From assembly GCF_001679645.1 (NCBI RefSeq), contig NZ_LRUN01000047.1, forward strand, positions 24,129 to 88,128: a DNA stretch of 64,000 nt, read 5' to 3'. This DNA comes from Pseudomonas bananamidigenes. GTDB taxonomy: Bacteria; Pseudomonadota; Gammaproteobacteria; Pseudomonadales; Pseudomonadaceae. Below, piece after piece: positions 49,564-58,873 of this stretch (position 1 is its first letter; each line of letters opens with the position of its first letter). A program made the position numbers and the translations under genes. Under the pieces are notes generated by a model, which was not told the DNA's origin, made no database searches, and saw nothing but the letters and a program-made list of their open reading frames with translations.

Positions 49564-51354
49564 ATGAAACTGGCGATGAAGTTGCGGACCCGCTTGTTCC
49601 TGAGTATTTCCGCACTGATCACCGTGGCCTTGCTCGGGCTGCTGCTCGGGCTGGTCAGCGTGATGCAAATGGCCGGGACTCAGGAAGCGCTGATCCGCAA
49701 CAACTTCGTTACCCTCGATCTGGGCCTCAAGCTGCGCCAGACCTTGGGCGATCAGCTGATCATGATGCTCGCCGAGAAGCCCGATCCGGTGGCATTCGAA
49801 GCATCGAAGCAGCATTACTTCGAGCTGCTCGACGAGGGCATCGCTCAGGAGCAGAAAGACGATGACCGCCAGTACGGATTCCGTCAGGCCAAGGCCGATT
49901 ACCTGAGTTTTCTGCAGGCGTTCGACCTGTACCGCGATCCGGGCGCGGCCCTGAGTGGTGGGGGAGACTTGCGCGAACGCTTCAATGTCTTGCGCAACGG
50001 TCTGATTTCCGAACACAAGCACGCACTGGACAATATCAACGCGGTACAGCATGACGCCCGGGACCGGGCGCTGTTGGTGGCCGGTCTGCTCGGGCTGGTA
50101 GGGCTGGCGGTGCTGATCATCGGTTTCATCACCGCCCAGGGGATTGCCCGCCGGTTCGGTGCACCGATCGAGGCGCTGGCGAAAGCGGCGGACAGCATCG
50201 GCCAGGGCAATTTCGAAGTGACCCTGCCAGTGTCCTCGGCCATGGAAATCAATCTGCTGACCCGCCGTTTCGGGCTGATGGCCGAAGCCCTTCGCGAGCA
50301 TCAGGCGACCAATGTCGACGAATTGCTGGCCGGTCAGCAGCGCTTGCAGGCGGTGCTCGACAGTATCGATGACGGCTTGCTGATGATTGACCGCCAGGGT
50401 CATCTGGAACACCTGAACCCGGTGGCACAGCGACAGCTGGGCTGGGACAGCGACCGTTTCGGCGAGGGGCTGGGCAGTGCCTTGCAACGTCCGGAACTGG
50501 ATGCGCAACTGCAACTGGTATTGCGCGGCGGCACTCTTGAGCGCGCGCCGGAAGACTTGAGCATCGAGGTCGACGGAGAATCGCGGCTGCTGACCTACAG
50601 CCTGACCCCGGTCAGCCACACCCAAGGGCATATCCTCGGCGCAGTGATGGTGCTGCACGACGTCACCGAGCAGCGTGCGTTCGAGCGGGTGCGCAGCGAG
50701 TTCGTGCTGCGCGCCTCCCACGAGCTGCGTACGCCGGTGACCGGCATGCACATGGCCTTCGGGCTGTTTCGCGAACGGGCGAAGTTTCCGGCGGACTCCC
50801 GCGAGTCGGATCTGCTCGATACGGTCAACGAAGAAATGCAGCGCCTGATGCAGTTGATCAACGACCTGCTGAATTTCTCACGCTATCAGAGCGGTTTGCA
50901 GAAACTCACGCTGGCACCATGTTCCATCGAAGATTTGCTGACGCAGGCGCAATCACGGTTCGCCGATGCTGCCGCGCAGAAGGGGGTGGCGTTGAATGTC
51001 GAGGTGCAGAGCCCCTTGCCGCGCTTGCAGGCCGATCAGGCGCAACTGGATCGGGTGCTCGACAATCTTATCGACAACGCCTTGCGCCACACCGCTCGCG
51101 ACGGGTTGATCCGTCTGCAGGCGCGGCGCCATGGCGAGCGGGTCATCATCAGCGTTGAAGACAACGGTGAAGGCATTGCCTACGGCCAGCAGGGACGGAT
51201 CTTCGAGCCCTTCGTGCAGGTCGGGCGCAAAAAGGGTGGCGCAGGGCTCGGACTGGCGCTGTGCAAGGAAATCGTTCAGCTGCATGGCGGGCGGATGGGC
51301 GTCTACTCGCGACCGGGGCAGGGCACGCAGTTCTACATGGCGCTGGCGGTCTAG
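49564..51354 (+). CDS. kinB: Sensor histidine kinase KinB
   Basis: A 596-residue membrane kinase paired with AlgB. Hydrophobic segments at about 14-36 and 170-192 flank a periplasmic domain. HAMP (about 190-245), PAS (about 255-370) and HisKA follow. The phosphoacceptor is in RASHELRTPVTG, with N box NLIDNALRH, G1 VEDNGEGIA and GAGLGLALCKEI all intact. In P. aeruginosa KinB limits alginate output as a phosphatase of AlgB. ATG 49564 is the likely start; ATG 49576 gives MKLRTRLF and is possible. It ends 4 bases inside the convergent EAL gene. Confidence 0.95.
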   Translation: MKLAMKLRTRLFLSISALITVALLGLLLGLVSVMQMAGTQEALIRNNFVTLDLGLKLRQTLGDQLIMMLAEKPDPVAFEASKQHYFELLDEGIAQEQKDDDRQYGFRQAKADYLSFLQAFDLYRDPGAALSGGGDLRERFNVLRNGLISEHKHALDNINAVQHDARDRALLVAGLLGLVGLAVLIIGFITAQGIARRFGAPIEALAKAADSIGQGNFEVTLPVSSAMEINLLTRRFGLMAEALREHQATNVDELLAGQQRLQAVLDSIDDGLLMIDRQGHLEHLNPVAQRQLGWDSDRFGEGLGSALQRPELDAQLQLVLRGGTLERAPEDLSIEVDGESRLLTYSLTPVSHTQGHILGAVMVLHDVTEQRAFERVRSEFVLRASHELRTPVTGMHMAFGLFRERAKFPADSRESDLLDTVNEEMQRLMQLINDLLNFSRYQSGLQKLTLAPCSIEDLLTQAQSRFADAAAQKGVALNVEVQSPLPRLQADQAQLDRVLDNLIDNALRHTARDGLIRLQARRHGERVIISVEDNGEGIAYGQQGRIFEPFVQVGRKKGGAGLGLALCKEIVQLHGGRMGVYSRPGQGTQFYMALAV

Positions 51355-52964
51355 GCTTCGTCGTCCATGCGGCGGCCGGCGAGCCGCCGGCCTCGTGTGA
51401 TGAGCTCGATGAATTGCACGGCGCTCAAGGCCTGGGCGAACAGCCAGCCCTGGCCGAACTTCACGCCTTCGCTGCTCAGCAGTGCGGCCTGGGATTCATG
51501 TTCGATCCCCTCGGCGATGACCTTCAGGTCCAGGGCCTGAGCCATGTGAATGATGTGCGGGGCGACGCCGCTGCTGGCCGCGTCATGTCCGAGCGCATCA
51601 ATGAACGCCTTGTCGATTTTCAGACAGTCCACCGGCAGGGTCTGCAGGTAGGAGAGGCTGCAATAGCCGGTGCCGAAATCGTCGATCAACACCTGGTGAC
51701 CGACATCGCGTAACGCTTGCAGGTTTTCCCGGGCCACCACGACATCGATCAGTCCGCGTTCCGTCACTTCAAATGCAATCTGCCGTGCCGCTACCCGGTG
51801 CAGACTCAGCAACCGCGCCATGACCTGGCCGATGCGCGGCACCATCACATCACAGGCTGCCAGGTTCACCGAAATGTAGAGCTGTGGATTGGCCCGAAGC
51901 AGTTGACCCAGCTGTTCCAGCAGGCGCTGCAGGACGAAATCGGTCATCTGGCGGATCTGCCCGGTGTTTTCCGCCATCGGGATGAACAGGTCGGGACTGG
52001 TCAGCGTACCGTCCGGTCGCCGCCAGCGCAGCAACGCTTCGGCGCCGACGCAATTGCGACTGTCGAGATCGAAGATCGGTTGATACAGCACTTGAAGCTC
52101 ACCGCGGCGGATCGCCCCGTGCAGTTCGGCATCCAGCGACTGACGCTGGCGGATCAGCCAGAACACCAGGACCCCGACAAATGCCCCCAGCAACAGACAA
52201 AACGGCACCATCCACCACCAGAGCTCCGGAATGTGCATGCCGGTGCGCGGTGTGATCAACACCAATTGATATTCCGGATTGTCGGTCGGCATGCGGTAGA
52301 TGAGCTGTGTCTGGGTTATCTGCAGCGCGTCGGTGGACTTCGGTGGCCATGGCTCGGCAGGTGGCCAGGCCTGTGGAACGCCGAGCACCGGAATGGCTCG
52401 GGTTCCGTGATCCAGCACCACCAGCAGGCTGCTTTCCGGGGGCAGGTCGACCATGTCGGTCAAGTGCCCACGTGAGGTGGCCACACGAAAGTTGCCCCGT
52501 CCGAGCATCAGCGCCGCCCGGTTTTCATCGGGTTCGGTGGTGGTGTTCAGCCAGTAGCTGTAGGTCGGGCCTTTGATATCCGGTGGACGGACGACCGACA
52601 GACCTTCCTGGCGCGGACGATTGGAGCAGAGGCGGGAGGCATCCATGTAGGCCGCTTCATAGACGAAGCGATAGTTGAAGGTCACTTGCTGCAGCGTGGC
52701 GATCATCTCGTCGTCGCAACTGCGCAACGGTTGGGCTTCGAGGTCGTCGAGACTTTCGCGCAACTGGCCGAACAGCTGTTCCAGGCGAGCCAGAAAGCGC
52801 TCGCCCTGGGCGTTCATTTCCTGACTTTCGCTCTGTTCGACCTGATGCATGGCCACGAACAGTCCGCCGGTGATCAGCAGGCTGGCGCTGAGGACAGCCG
52901 CCAGCATCGCCAGAAACCACGGACGATAAAACCAGCTGCGCAGCGCCTCTCGGGTAGCAACCAT
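51351..52964 (-). CDS. CSS-motif EAL-domain cyclic-di-GMP phosphodiesterase
   Basis: A 537-residue inner-membrane protein. A periplasmic CSS domain lies between hydrophobic segments at about 15-38 and 245-268, with cysteines C83 (RSCDDEM) and C113 (LCSNRP) where the disulfide-sensing pair is expected. The C-terminal EAL domain has GAEALLRW (the EAL signature), DDFGTGYCSLSYL and EGIE, so it should hydrolyse c-di-GMP. In other CSS-EAL enzymes Dsb proteins set the cysteine redox state, and dsbA is in this window. It is convergent with kinB, overlapping by four bases. Confidence 0.92.
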   Translation of the reverse strand: MVATREALRSWFYRPWFLAMLAAVLSASLLITGGLFVAMHQVEQSESQEMNAQGERFLARLEQLFGQLRESLDDLEAQPLRSCDDEMIATLQQVTFNYRFVYEAAYMDASRLCSNRPRQEGLSVVRPPDIKGPTYSYWLNTTTEPDENRAALMLGRGNFRVATSRGHLTDMVDLPPESSLLVVLDHGTRAIPVLGVPQAWPPAEPWPPKSTDALQITQTQLIYRMPTDNPEYQLVLITPRTGMHIPELWWWMVPFCLLLGAFVGVLVFWLIRQRQSLDAELHGAIRRGELQVLYQPIFDLDSRNCVGAEALLRWRRPDGTLTSPDLFIPMAENTGQIRQMTDFVLQRLLEQLGQLLRANPQLYISVNLAACDVMVPRIGQVMARLLSLHRVAARQIAFEVTERGLIDVVVARENLQALRDVGHQVLIDDFGTGYCSLSYLQTLPVDCLKIDKAFIDALGHDAASSGVAPHIIHMAQALDLKVIAEGIEHESQAALLSSEGVKFGQGWLFAQALSAVQFIELITRGRRLAGRRMDDEA

Positions 52965-53038
52965 ATGGATATCCGAAGAATTACCAATGAGTTATAGCTG
53001 CTGATTGCGTTTTCGCCTCGACCGTCGGGCGGGCGTCA

Positions 53039-53818
53039 TTATTTTGTCTGATTCAACACCAGCAGCAACGCTGCCGTTTGCGCATCCGGCGTGCCGTCGA
53101 AGCGGGAAGGGCGGAAGTGCATCTGGAAGGCGGCGAGTACATGGCGGGTCGCCACGTCCAGTTCACCGTTTTGCGGGGTTGCATAACCCAGGCGGGCCAG
53201 TTGCGTCTGGAACCAGCTGATGCTCGGTAACTCGACGTCGAATCTGACCTGCTGGCGGGCGACCGCCTGCTCGTCGGGCCACAGCCCCAGCCCCTCGGCA
53301 GCCAGGCGTTTCCACGGGAACAGCGGGCCAGGATCCAGCTTGCGCAGCGGTGCAATGTCGCTGTGTCCGATGATGTGGTCCGGGCTGATGCCGTGGCGTT
53401 TGCTGATGTCCCTGAGCAACACGATCAGCGACTGCACCTGCGCTTCACTGTACGGATACCACACGCGGCCGGTCGGCGTGTCCTTGAAGCCGGGATTGAC
53501 GATTTCGATCCCGATCGAGCTGGAGTTGAGCCAGGTGCGCCCCTGCCATTCGCTTTCGCCCGCATGCCAGGCACGCAGGTTTTCGTCCATCAGCTTGTAG
53601 ATTGTGCCGTTTTTGTCGTCGCCGATCAGATAGTGGCTGCTGACTTCACCGTGGGTCAGCAGTTGCAGCGAGCGCTGCAGGGAAGCAGAGGTGTAATGCA
53701 CGATCACGAACTGCGCGCGGCTGTCGTGGTTGGCGGAAGGATGGCTGGTGTCGTAGCGCGGGCCGCTGGCACAACCGGCCAGGATGAGCAGCGACGCAAT
53801 GAGAGCAAGGAATTTCAT
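53039..53818 (-). CDS. N-acetylmuramoyl-L-alanine amidase, AmpDh2-like lipoprotein
   Basis: A 259-residue lipoprotein. The lipobox LAGCASG lies at about 13-19, so cysteine 16 is lipidated. The amidase_2 domain spans about 25-185, with the zinc ligands in FVIVHYTSASL and HSDIAPLRKLDPGPLFPW. A C-terminal peptidoglycan-binding-like domain follows (about 185-259). It cleaves the amide bond between muramic acid and the peptide. The locus beside kinB and the length match AmpDh2 of P. aeruginosa, which acts in the periplasm. A position before the EAL gene on the same strand is noted. Confidence 0.9.
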   Translation of the reverse strand: MKFLALIASLLILAGCASGPRYDTSHPSANHDSRAQFVIVHYTSASLQRSLQLLTHGEVSSHYLIGDDKNGTIYKLMDENLRAWHAGESEWQGRTWLNSSSIGIEIVNPGFKDTPTGRVWYPYSEAQVQSLIVLLRDISKRHGISPDHIIGHSDIAPLRKLDPGPLFPWKRLAAEGLGLWPDEQAVARQQVRFDVELPSISWFQTQLARLGYATPQNGELDVATRHVLAAFQMHFRPSRFDGTPDAQTAALLLVLNQTK

Positions 53819-53920
53819 GGCAGAGAGCAGTACACACAAGACAATAATGCAACAGTGTAACGTAATGACCTGCCTGCGAACGGCAAAAGGTCTGATTTAA
53901 ATGAAATGGAACAATTGTGT

Positions 53921-55990
53921 TCAGCCCAGTTCGACCCGGTTGCGACCCGCATTTTTTGCCCGGTACAGCGCCTGATCGGCCCTTTTGAGCACCAGATCGC
54001 TTCGCTCTCCTGGCTTGAACGATGCCAGCCCCATGGAAATGGTGATCGTCACCCGCTCGCCCTTGAAGTGAAAAGGGCAGGCCTCGATCGCGGCACGCAG
54101 CGTTTCCAGCAACCGGACGCCGACAGCCGGCGGGGTGGCCGGCAGCAGCAGGACGAACTCCTCGCCGCCGAAACGGGCAATGAAATCGTTGCCCCGCAGA
54201 CGTTTGCGCAACACGGTGGCGATGATCTTCAACACCTTGTCGCCGGCCAGATGCCCGTAGTTGTCATTGATTCGTTTGAAGTGATCGAGGTCGAGCATGG
54301 CCAGGCTCAGGGTATTGCCGTGTTGCTGCCATTGGGCTATTTCATGGTCGAGACGCTCGCTCCAGGCGGCGCGGTTGGGCAGGCCGGTGAGCGGGTCGAT
54401 CAGGGCTTTCTGGCGTTGCTCTTCAAGGTGTTCGCGATAGCCGAGGGCTTCTTGTTCCATGTGGGCCACACGTTCGGCGAGGCTTTTGAGGCGGTTGGCC
54501 ACTTCCTGTTCACGGGCGTCGCGTTGTTTCTGGTGCTGGTCCATCGTGCCGAGCAGGCCTTCGAGATGGTTTTCCAGTACCTGCTTGAGGTCGTCCAGGT
54601 CCGCCGCTTCCTGCACGCTGTTCTGCAAACCGTCGACCTGTTCGCGAATCTGCGTGTCCATCGCCCGCGCTGCAGAGCTGTTGTCGGCATGGCCTTCGCT
54701 GGCGGCCTGCAGGTTGCTCTGGAATGCTTCGAGGCGTTCGTTGAGTTGCTGCAGATAAGCCTCGAATTCGTGCTGGCCGCTGTCGGTGATGGCCAGCATC
54801 AAGGTCGCCAGATCATCGAGGATCGGCAGCAGTTCGTACCAGTTCAAGCCGTTTTTCAGCCGTTCACGCATGGCTTCGGCTTGCGGACGATGGCGCTCCG
54901 GCAGGGTCAGGTCATCGAGTAGCCCGATCAACGTGTCTTCGATGTGTCTGGCTACCGAGCTGTAGGACGGTTCAGGCGAGTCCGGCAGGGCATAGAGAAT
55001 GTCGTGCTCGGACTGCTCCGGATCGATGGCCGCCAGGGCCTGCGCAATAGGCTCGGGAAGGGGCAGGCTGTCGAGGATGACCGGGGGTGGGTTGTCACCG
55101 GGATGGATCAGTTCATCAGGGTTGATGGCGATTGGCGTCGGCGCAGCGAACACCGGAGGCAGCGCGGCGGCTGGTGGTTCAGGTTCCGGTTTGAAGGTCT
55201 GCGGCTCGCCGGGGGCGGGGACGACTTCGGGAACGATTCTGACAGGCTCGAAGGCGACCACTTCCGGCTCTGGCTCCGCCGCATGCTCGGGCGTTGGTGC
55301 GCAAGCTTGCGGCGGGGTGGCGGCAGCAACGGCAACAGGCTCGGCAGAGGCGACAGGCGTTTCCTGCATTGGCACTGCTTCAGGCGCAGCGGCGGGTGAC
55401 TGCACAGGTTGAACATCCGGAGCCGCTCCGGCAGGTTGAGCCACAGGCGCAGGCGTTTCTTCGCTGTCACGGCTGCCGAACAGACGCTGCAACAAGCCGG
55501 GGCGTACCGGTTCAGCCGGCGTCTCCAACTGGCTCAAGGCCTTGCCCTGCAAGCCGCTGAGTTCGCTGAGCAGCAGCGGCATTTCCCGGGCCTGACTGAC
55601 TCGACCGTCGAGTTGCTTGGCGAATTTCTTCAACGGCTGAGCAACTTCCCGGGGCAGCGGCAACGATTGCAGCTGGGTGACCAGCGCGTTGAGGGCGGTG
55701 CTGACCTGTTCGATGCGGGTTTCACGACGTTGCTCGGAATCGAGCACGGCTTTTTCCAGACGCGGCAACAGGGCGGCGAGGCCGGCATCCATGTCGTCGG
55801 TGCGTATCACGTCGCGCATTTCTTTCATGTATTGATCGACCACGCGGTCGGTACCTTCCGCCGCCAGGGTGCTGCGCACCAGGCCGCGGCGCAGCAGGTC
55901 GAGCCGGGCGTCCCATCGACGTTCCAGCTTTTCCTGTTGTTCGATGCTCTTGAGGTATTTTTCTTTCCAGCGCTGGGCTTCGTCGCTCAT
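53921..55990 (-). CDS. GGDEF-domain diguanylate cyclase (DgcH-like)
   Basis: A 689-residue cytoplasmic protein without membrane segments. A coiled N-terminus (about 1-150) and a Pro/Ala/Glu-rich linker (about 160-310) precede a helical part (about 330-520). The C-terminal GGDEF domain has RFGGEEFVLLLP, so the active site reads GGEEF. R-G-N-D five residues before it is an intact inhibitory I-site. The enzyme makes c-di-GMP and should show feedback inhibition. It is upstream of the endonuclease-like gene by four bases of overlap, so the two are coupled. It matches PA5487 of P. aeruginosa by position. Confidence 0.9.
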   Translation of the reverse strand: MSDEAQRWKEKYLKSIEQQEKLERRWDARLDLLRRGLVRSTLAAEGTDRVVDQYMKEMRDVIRTDDMDAGLAALLPRLEKAVLDSEQRRETRIEQVSTALNALVTQLQSLPLPREVAQPLKKFAKQLDGRVSQAREMPLLLSELSGLQGKALSQLETPAEPVRPGLLQRLFGSRDSEETPAPVAQPAGAAPDVQPVQSPAAAPEAVPMQETPVASAEPVAVAAATPPQACAPTPEHAAEPEPEVVAFEPVRIVPEVVPAPGEPQTFKPEPEPPAAALPPVFAAPTPIAINPDELIHPGDNPPPVILDSLPLPEPIAQALAAIDPEQSEHDILYALPDSPEPSYSSVARHIEDTLIGLLDDLTLPERHRPQAEAMRERLKNGLNWYELLPILDDLATLMLAITDSGQHEFEAYLQQLNERLEAFQSNLQAASEGHADNSSAARAMDTQIREQVDGLQNSVQEAADLDDLKQVLENHLEGLLGTMDQHQKQRDAREQEVANRLKSLAERVAHMEQEALGYREHLEEQRQKALIDPLTGLPNRAAWSERLDHEIAQWQQHGNTLSLAMLDLDHFKRINDNYGHLAGDKVLKIIATVLRKRLRGNDFIARFGGEEFVLLLPATPPAVGVRLLETLRAAIEACPFHFKGERVTITISMGLASFKPGERSDLVLKRADQALYRAKNAGRNRVELG

Positions 55991-56865
55991 TCAGGCGTTC
56001 CGCGAGGGGCAGGACTCAACGCGGGCAATGCATCGGCCGTGAGCGAACCCGGCAGACGAATCTCTACCGCGACGGGCAGGTGATCGGAAATCGGTTGGGC
56101 CAGCACTTCGACCTTTTCCAGGGTCAGGGTCGGGCTGAGCAGAATATGGTCCAGGCAGCGCTGGGGGCGCCAGCTGGGGAATGTCGCTTCGAGTTGCGGG
56201 GCCAGCAGCCCGAGGTCGCGCAACGGTGAGTGTTGCAGCAGGTCGTTGGCGTGGGTGTTCATGTCACCCATCAGCACCTGATGCTGGTAGCCACCGATCA
56301 ATTCGCGGATGTAGGCCAATTGCATGGTGCGTACCCGGGCGCCGAGCGCCAGGTGCATCATCACCACCACCAGCGCGTCGGGACCTTCGCCGAAGCGTAC
56401 CAGTATCGCCCCGCGACCCTTTGGTCCTGGCAGCGGATGGTCCTCGATCGCCCACGGGCGCAGGCGACTGAGCACGCCGTTGCTGTGCTGGGCCAGTCGG
56501 CCGAGGTTGCGATTGAGCTGTTGATACCAGTAGGGGAAAGCGCCGAGATGGGCCAGGTGTTCGACCTGATTGACGTAGCCTGAGCGCAGGCTGCCGCCAT
56601 CGACTTCCTGCAGGGCGACCAGGTCGAAGTCGCCGAGCAGATTGCCGATCTTCTGCAGATTGCCGGAGCGCCCGGGATGGGGCAGCAGATGCTGCCAGCT
56701 GCGGGTCAGGTAGTGCCGATAGCGCTCGGTGCTGATGCCAACCTGGATATTGAAGCTGAGCAAGCGCAAACGGCTGTCTGCAGGCAGGCCCGTGGATTCC
56801 AGGTGGTGCTCGTTGACCTGCGGATCATGCAGGCCGACGAGTCGTTCGGTTCCCCAGCGGCGCAT
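55987..56865 (-). CDS. Endonuclease/exonuclease/phosphatase family protein
   Basis: A 292-residue protein of the DNase I-like/EEP fold. The core motifs are LLSFNIQVGI (N-terminal strand with Asn), VALQEVDGG (metal-binding Glu), LMGDMNTHAN (Asp/Asn) and CLDHILLS with SDHLPVAVEI at the C-terminus (Asp-His pair). All catalytic residues look intact. Substrates could be DNA, phospholipid or phosphoinositide; none is indicated. There is no signal peptide. The gene overlaps the GGDEF gene by four bases and starts 14 bases after the dsbA stop. Confidence 0.87.
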   Translation of the reverse strand: MRRWGTERLVGLHDPQVNEHHLESTGLPADSRLRLLSFNIQVGISTERYRHYLTRSWQHLLPHPGRSGNLQKIGNLLGDFDLVALQEVDGGSLRSGYVNQVEHLAHLGAFPYWYQQLNRNLGRLAQHSNGVLSRLRPWAIEDHPLPGPKGRGAILVRFGEGPDALVVVMMHLALGARVRTMQLAYIRELIGGYQHQVLMGDMNTHANDLLQHSPLRDLGLLAPQLEATFPSWRPQRCLDHILLSPTLTLEKVEVLAQPISDHLPVAVEIRLPGSLTADALPALSPAPRGTPE

Positions 56866-56879
56866 GGCGATTGCCGCGC

Positions 56880-57521
56880 TTAGTTGGCGGCTGCCTTGTT
56901 GGCCGCTCGCTCTTTGGCGACCAGTTGGTCAGCCAGTTTCAGAGCCTCTTCGGCACCACCGGCAGAGCCGATGTCAAAGCGATATTTGCCGTTGACGATC
57001 ATGGTTGGAACGCCGGAGATTTCATATTTCTTGGCCAGTTCGCGAGCCTTGACGATCTGGCCCTTGATGGCGAAGGAGTCGAAAGTGGCCAGGAACTTGT
57101 CCTTGTCCACGCCTTGAGTGGCGAGGAAGTCAGCCATGTCGTTCTTGTCGGTCAGTTTCTTGTGTTCTTTCTGAATCGCGTTGAACACTGCAGCGTGCAC
57201 GTTGTGTTCGACGCCCATGGCTTCCAGGGTCAGGAACATCTGACCGTGGGCGTCCCAGGGACCGCCGAACATGGCCGGGATGCGAACGAAGTTGACGTCG
57301 GAAGGCAGTTTCTCGACCCATGGATTGATCACCGGCTCGAAAGCGTAGCAGTGCGGGCAGCCGTACCAGAACAGCTCCACCACCTCGATCTTGCCAGGCA
57401 CGGCAACCGGTACCGGGTTGCTCAGTTCGACGTAAGGGGCGGCAGGTGCTTCGGCGGCCTGGGCCGTCACGCCGAACAGGCTGGCAGCGACGAGGGCGGC
57501 GCTGATGATCAGATTACGCAT
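56880..57521 (-). CDS. dsbA: Thiol:disulfide interchange protein DsbA
   Basis: A 213-residue periplasmic oxidoreductase. The signal peptide covers about 1-22 (MRNLIISAALVAASLFGVTA, cut near AQA). The catalytic CPHC lies in LFWYGCPHCYAFEP and the cis-proline loop in GVPTMIVNG. The helical insert follows the thioredoxin start, as in DsbA. It oxidises cysteine pairs of exported proteins and would act on the cysteine-containing periplasmic proteins nearby. It follows the cytochrome c genes after a hairpin and precedes the EEP gene. Confidence 0.95.
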   Translation of the reverse strand: MRNLIISAALVAASLFGVTAQAAEAPAAPYVELSNPVPVAVPGKIEVVELFWYGCPHCYAFEPVINPWVEKLPSDVNFVRIPAMFGGPWDAHGQMFLTLEAMGVEHNVHAAVFNAIQKEHKKLTDKNDMADFLATQGVDKDKFLATFDSFAIKGQIVKARELAKKYEISGVPTMIVNGKYRFDIGSAGGAEEALKLADQLVAKERAANKAAAN

Positions 57522-57613
57522 GCTTTACTCCTGGGCAAATTGGGTCGCCTCGCGCGACCTGTTTTCAGACAGATCCTGGCGGGCATGAGTTCTGTAGTGT
57601 AACGGCAGCGGCC

Positions 57614-57645
57614 ACAAAAAAGGGCGGCCAAAGCCACCCTTTTTA
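57614..57645. terminator. Bidirectional terminator after cytochrome c4
   Basis: GGGCGGC and GCCACCC (57622-57639, one G-U pair) form a stem; TTTTTT follows on the minus strand and TTTTTA on the plus strand. It separates cc4 from dsbA. A longer stem of TCGAGCGTT and AACGCTCGA (57666-57674 and 57703-57711) lies just before it. Confidence 0.8.
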
Positions 57646-57732
57646 TACTTGCTGCAATGGATTAATCGAGCGTTAACGTGGTGGGGGTTGTTCTTCACAC
57701 GCAACGCTCGAATCACCATCGCAGGCCGGGCC

Positions 57733-58344
57733 TCAGTGCAGCCCTTGAATGTAGCTGGAGACTGCCGCGATGTCCTCGTCGCTCAGCTTGCGAGCGATGG
57801 TGCGCATGGTCATGGCATCGCCGTCGTTGTTGCGACCGGCTTCTTCCTTGCGGAAATCGGTCAGCTGCTTGGCGATGTATTGAGCGTGCTGGCCACCCAG
57901 ATGCGGAAAGCCTGCGGCGGCGTTGCCCGCGCCGTTCGGCGAATGGCAACCGGTGCAGGCCGGCAGGCCTTTCTCCAGGTTGCCGCCACGGAACAGGGCT
58001 TCACCGCGAGCGACGATTTTCGGGTCGGCGGCGCCGACGCTGCCTTTCTGGCTGGCGAAATAGGCGGCGATGTCAGAGAGGTCCTGATCGCTCAGGTTGG
58101 TCAGCAGTCCGGTCATTTCCAGAACGGTGCGTTTGCCCGACTTGATGTCGTGCAGTTGCTTGGTCAGGTAGCGTTCACCCTGACCGGCCAGTTTTGGAAA
58201 GTTTGGCGCCATGCTGTTGCCATCCGGGCCATGGCAGGCCCCGCATACGGCCGCTTTCGCCTGGCCTGCGGCGGCATCGCCTGCAGCATGGGCGAAACCT
58301 GAGATTCCCACGGTCAACAGCAGACTCACGATCAGTTTGTTCAT
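57733..58344 (-). CDS. cc4: Cytochrome c4
   Basis: A 203-residue periplasmic dihaem cytochrome. The signal peptide covers about 1-20 (MNKLIVSLLLTVGISGFAHA). Two haem-binding motifs, CGACHG and CTGCHS, lie in the two homologous halves, each followed by a methionine-bearing loop. It transfers electrons to cbb3 oxidases in pseudomonads. It is 32 bases after the small cytochrome gene on the same strand. Confidence 0.95.
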   Translation of the reverse strand: MNKLIVSLLLTVGISGFAHAAGDAAAGQAKAAVCGACHGPDGNSMAPNFPKLAGQGERYLTKQLHDIKSGKRTVLEMTGLLTNLSDQDLSDIAAYFASQKGSVGAADPKIVARGEALFRGGNLEKGLPACTGCHSPNGAGNAAAGFPHLGGQHAQYIAKQLTDFRKEEAGRNNDGDAMTMRTIARKLSDEDIAAVSSYIQGLH

Positions 58345-58376
58345 CAGCTAATCCAACTACGGCTAAGGGTTAAGAG

Positions 58377-58682
58377 TTATGGACCGGGTTTACTCTCGCT
58401 CATCCAGAGGATGATGGCCTGGTAATCCTCGGCACTGCAGTCCATGCACAAACCACGCGGCGGCATCGCCTTGAAACCCTGGGTCACGTGTTGCACCAGC
58501 GTCCCCATGCCTTTCGCCAACCTCGGCGTCCAGGCTGCCTGATCGCCTCTTTCGGGCGCCATGGGTAGCTGGCCGGAATGACAGGCACCACAAACACGGT
58601 TGTACACGGCTTCCGGATCCTGTGTAGCCTGTGCGCCGCAAAGCGGCATCAGAACTCCGGCAGCCAGCAGCCATTTCGTCAT
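58377..58682 (-). CDS. Small mono-haem cytochrome c (c5-like)
   Basis: A 101-residue periplasmic cytochrome. The signal peptide is about 1-19 (MTKWLLAAGVLMPLCGAQA). One haem motif, CGACHSG, is at about 32-37, and methionine ligands lie in the MAPERG and FKAMPPRG loops. A second cysteine pair in GLCMDCS resembles the disulfide of cytochrome c5. It is upstream of cc4 and divergent from engB. It probably shuttles electrons beside cc4. Confidence 0.9.
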   Translation of the reverse strand: MTKWLLAAGVLMPLCGAQATQDPEAVYNRVCGACHSGQLPMAPERGDQAAWTPRLAKGMGTLVQHVTQGFKAMPPRGLCMDCSAEDYQAIILWMSESKPGP

Positions 58683-58873
58683 AAAACGACCTTTTCAGGG
58701 TTGAGAGCGATCTGCGTTCTGTTGCGCAATCAAAGTCTGTCGCTCTCGTGAGCTTCATCCTTCGCCGGGACAAAGCACACACAAAATCTGCGGCATTATA
58801 TACTGGCGTCACTGAAACGGAAGCGACACCGCGTTCCGCGCCCAATCCTGGCGCCGCCCACATCGGAAATCCC

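Noticed and set aside
57525..57719. 64-codon minus-strand frame between cc4 and dsbA
   Set aside because: It passes through the terminator at 57614-57645 and shows no conserved sequence.
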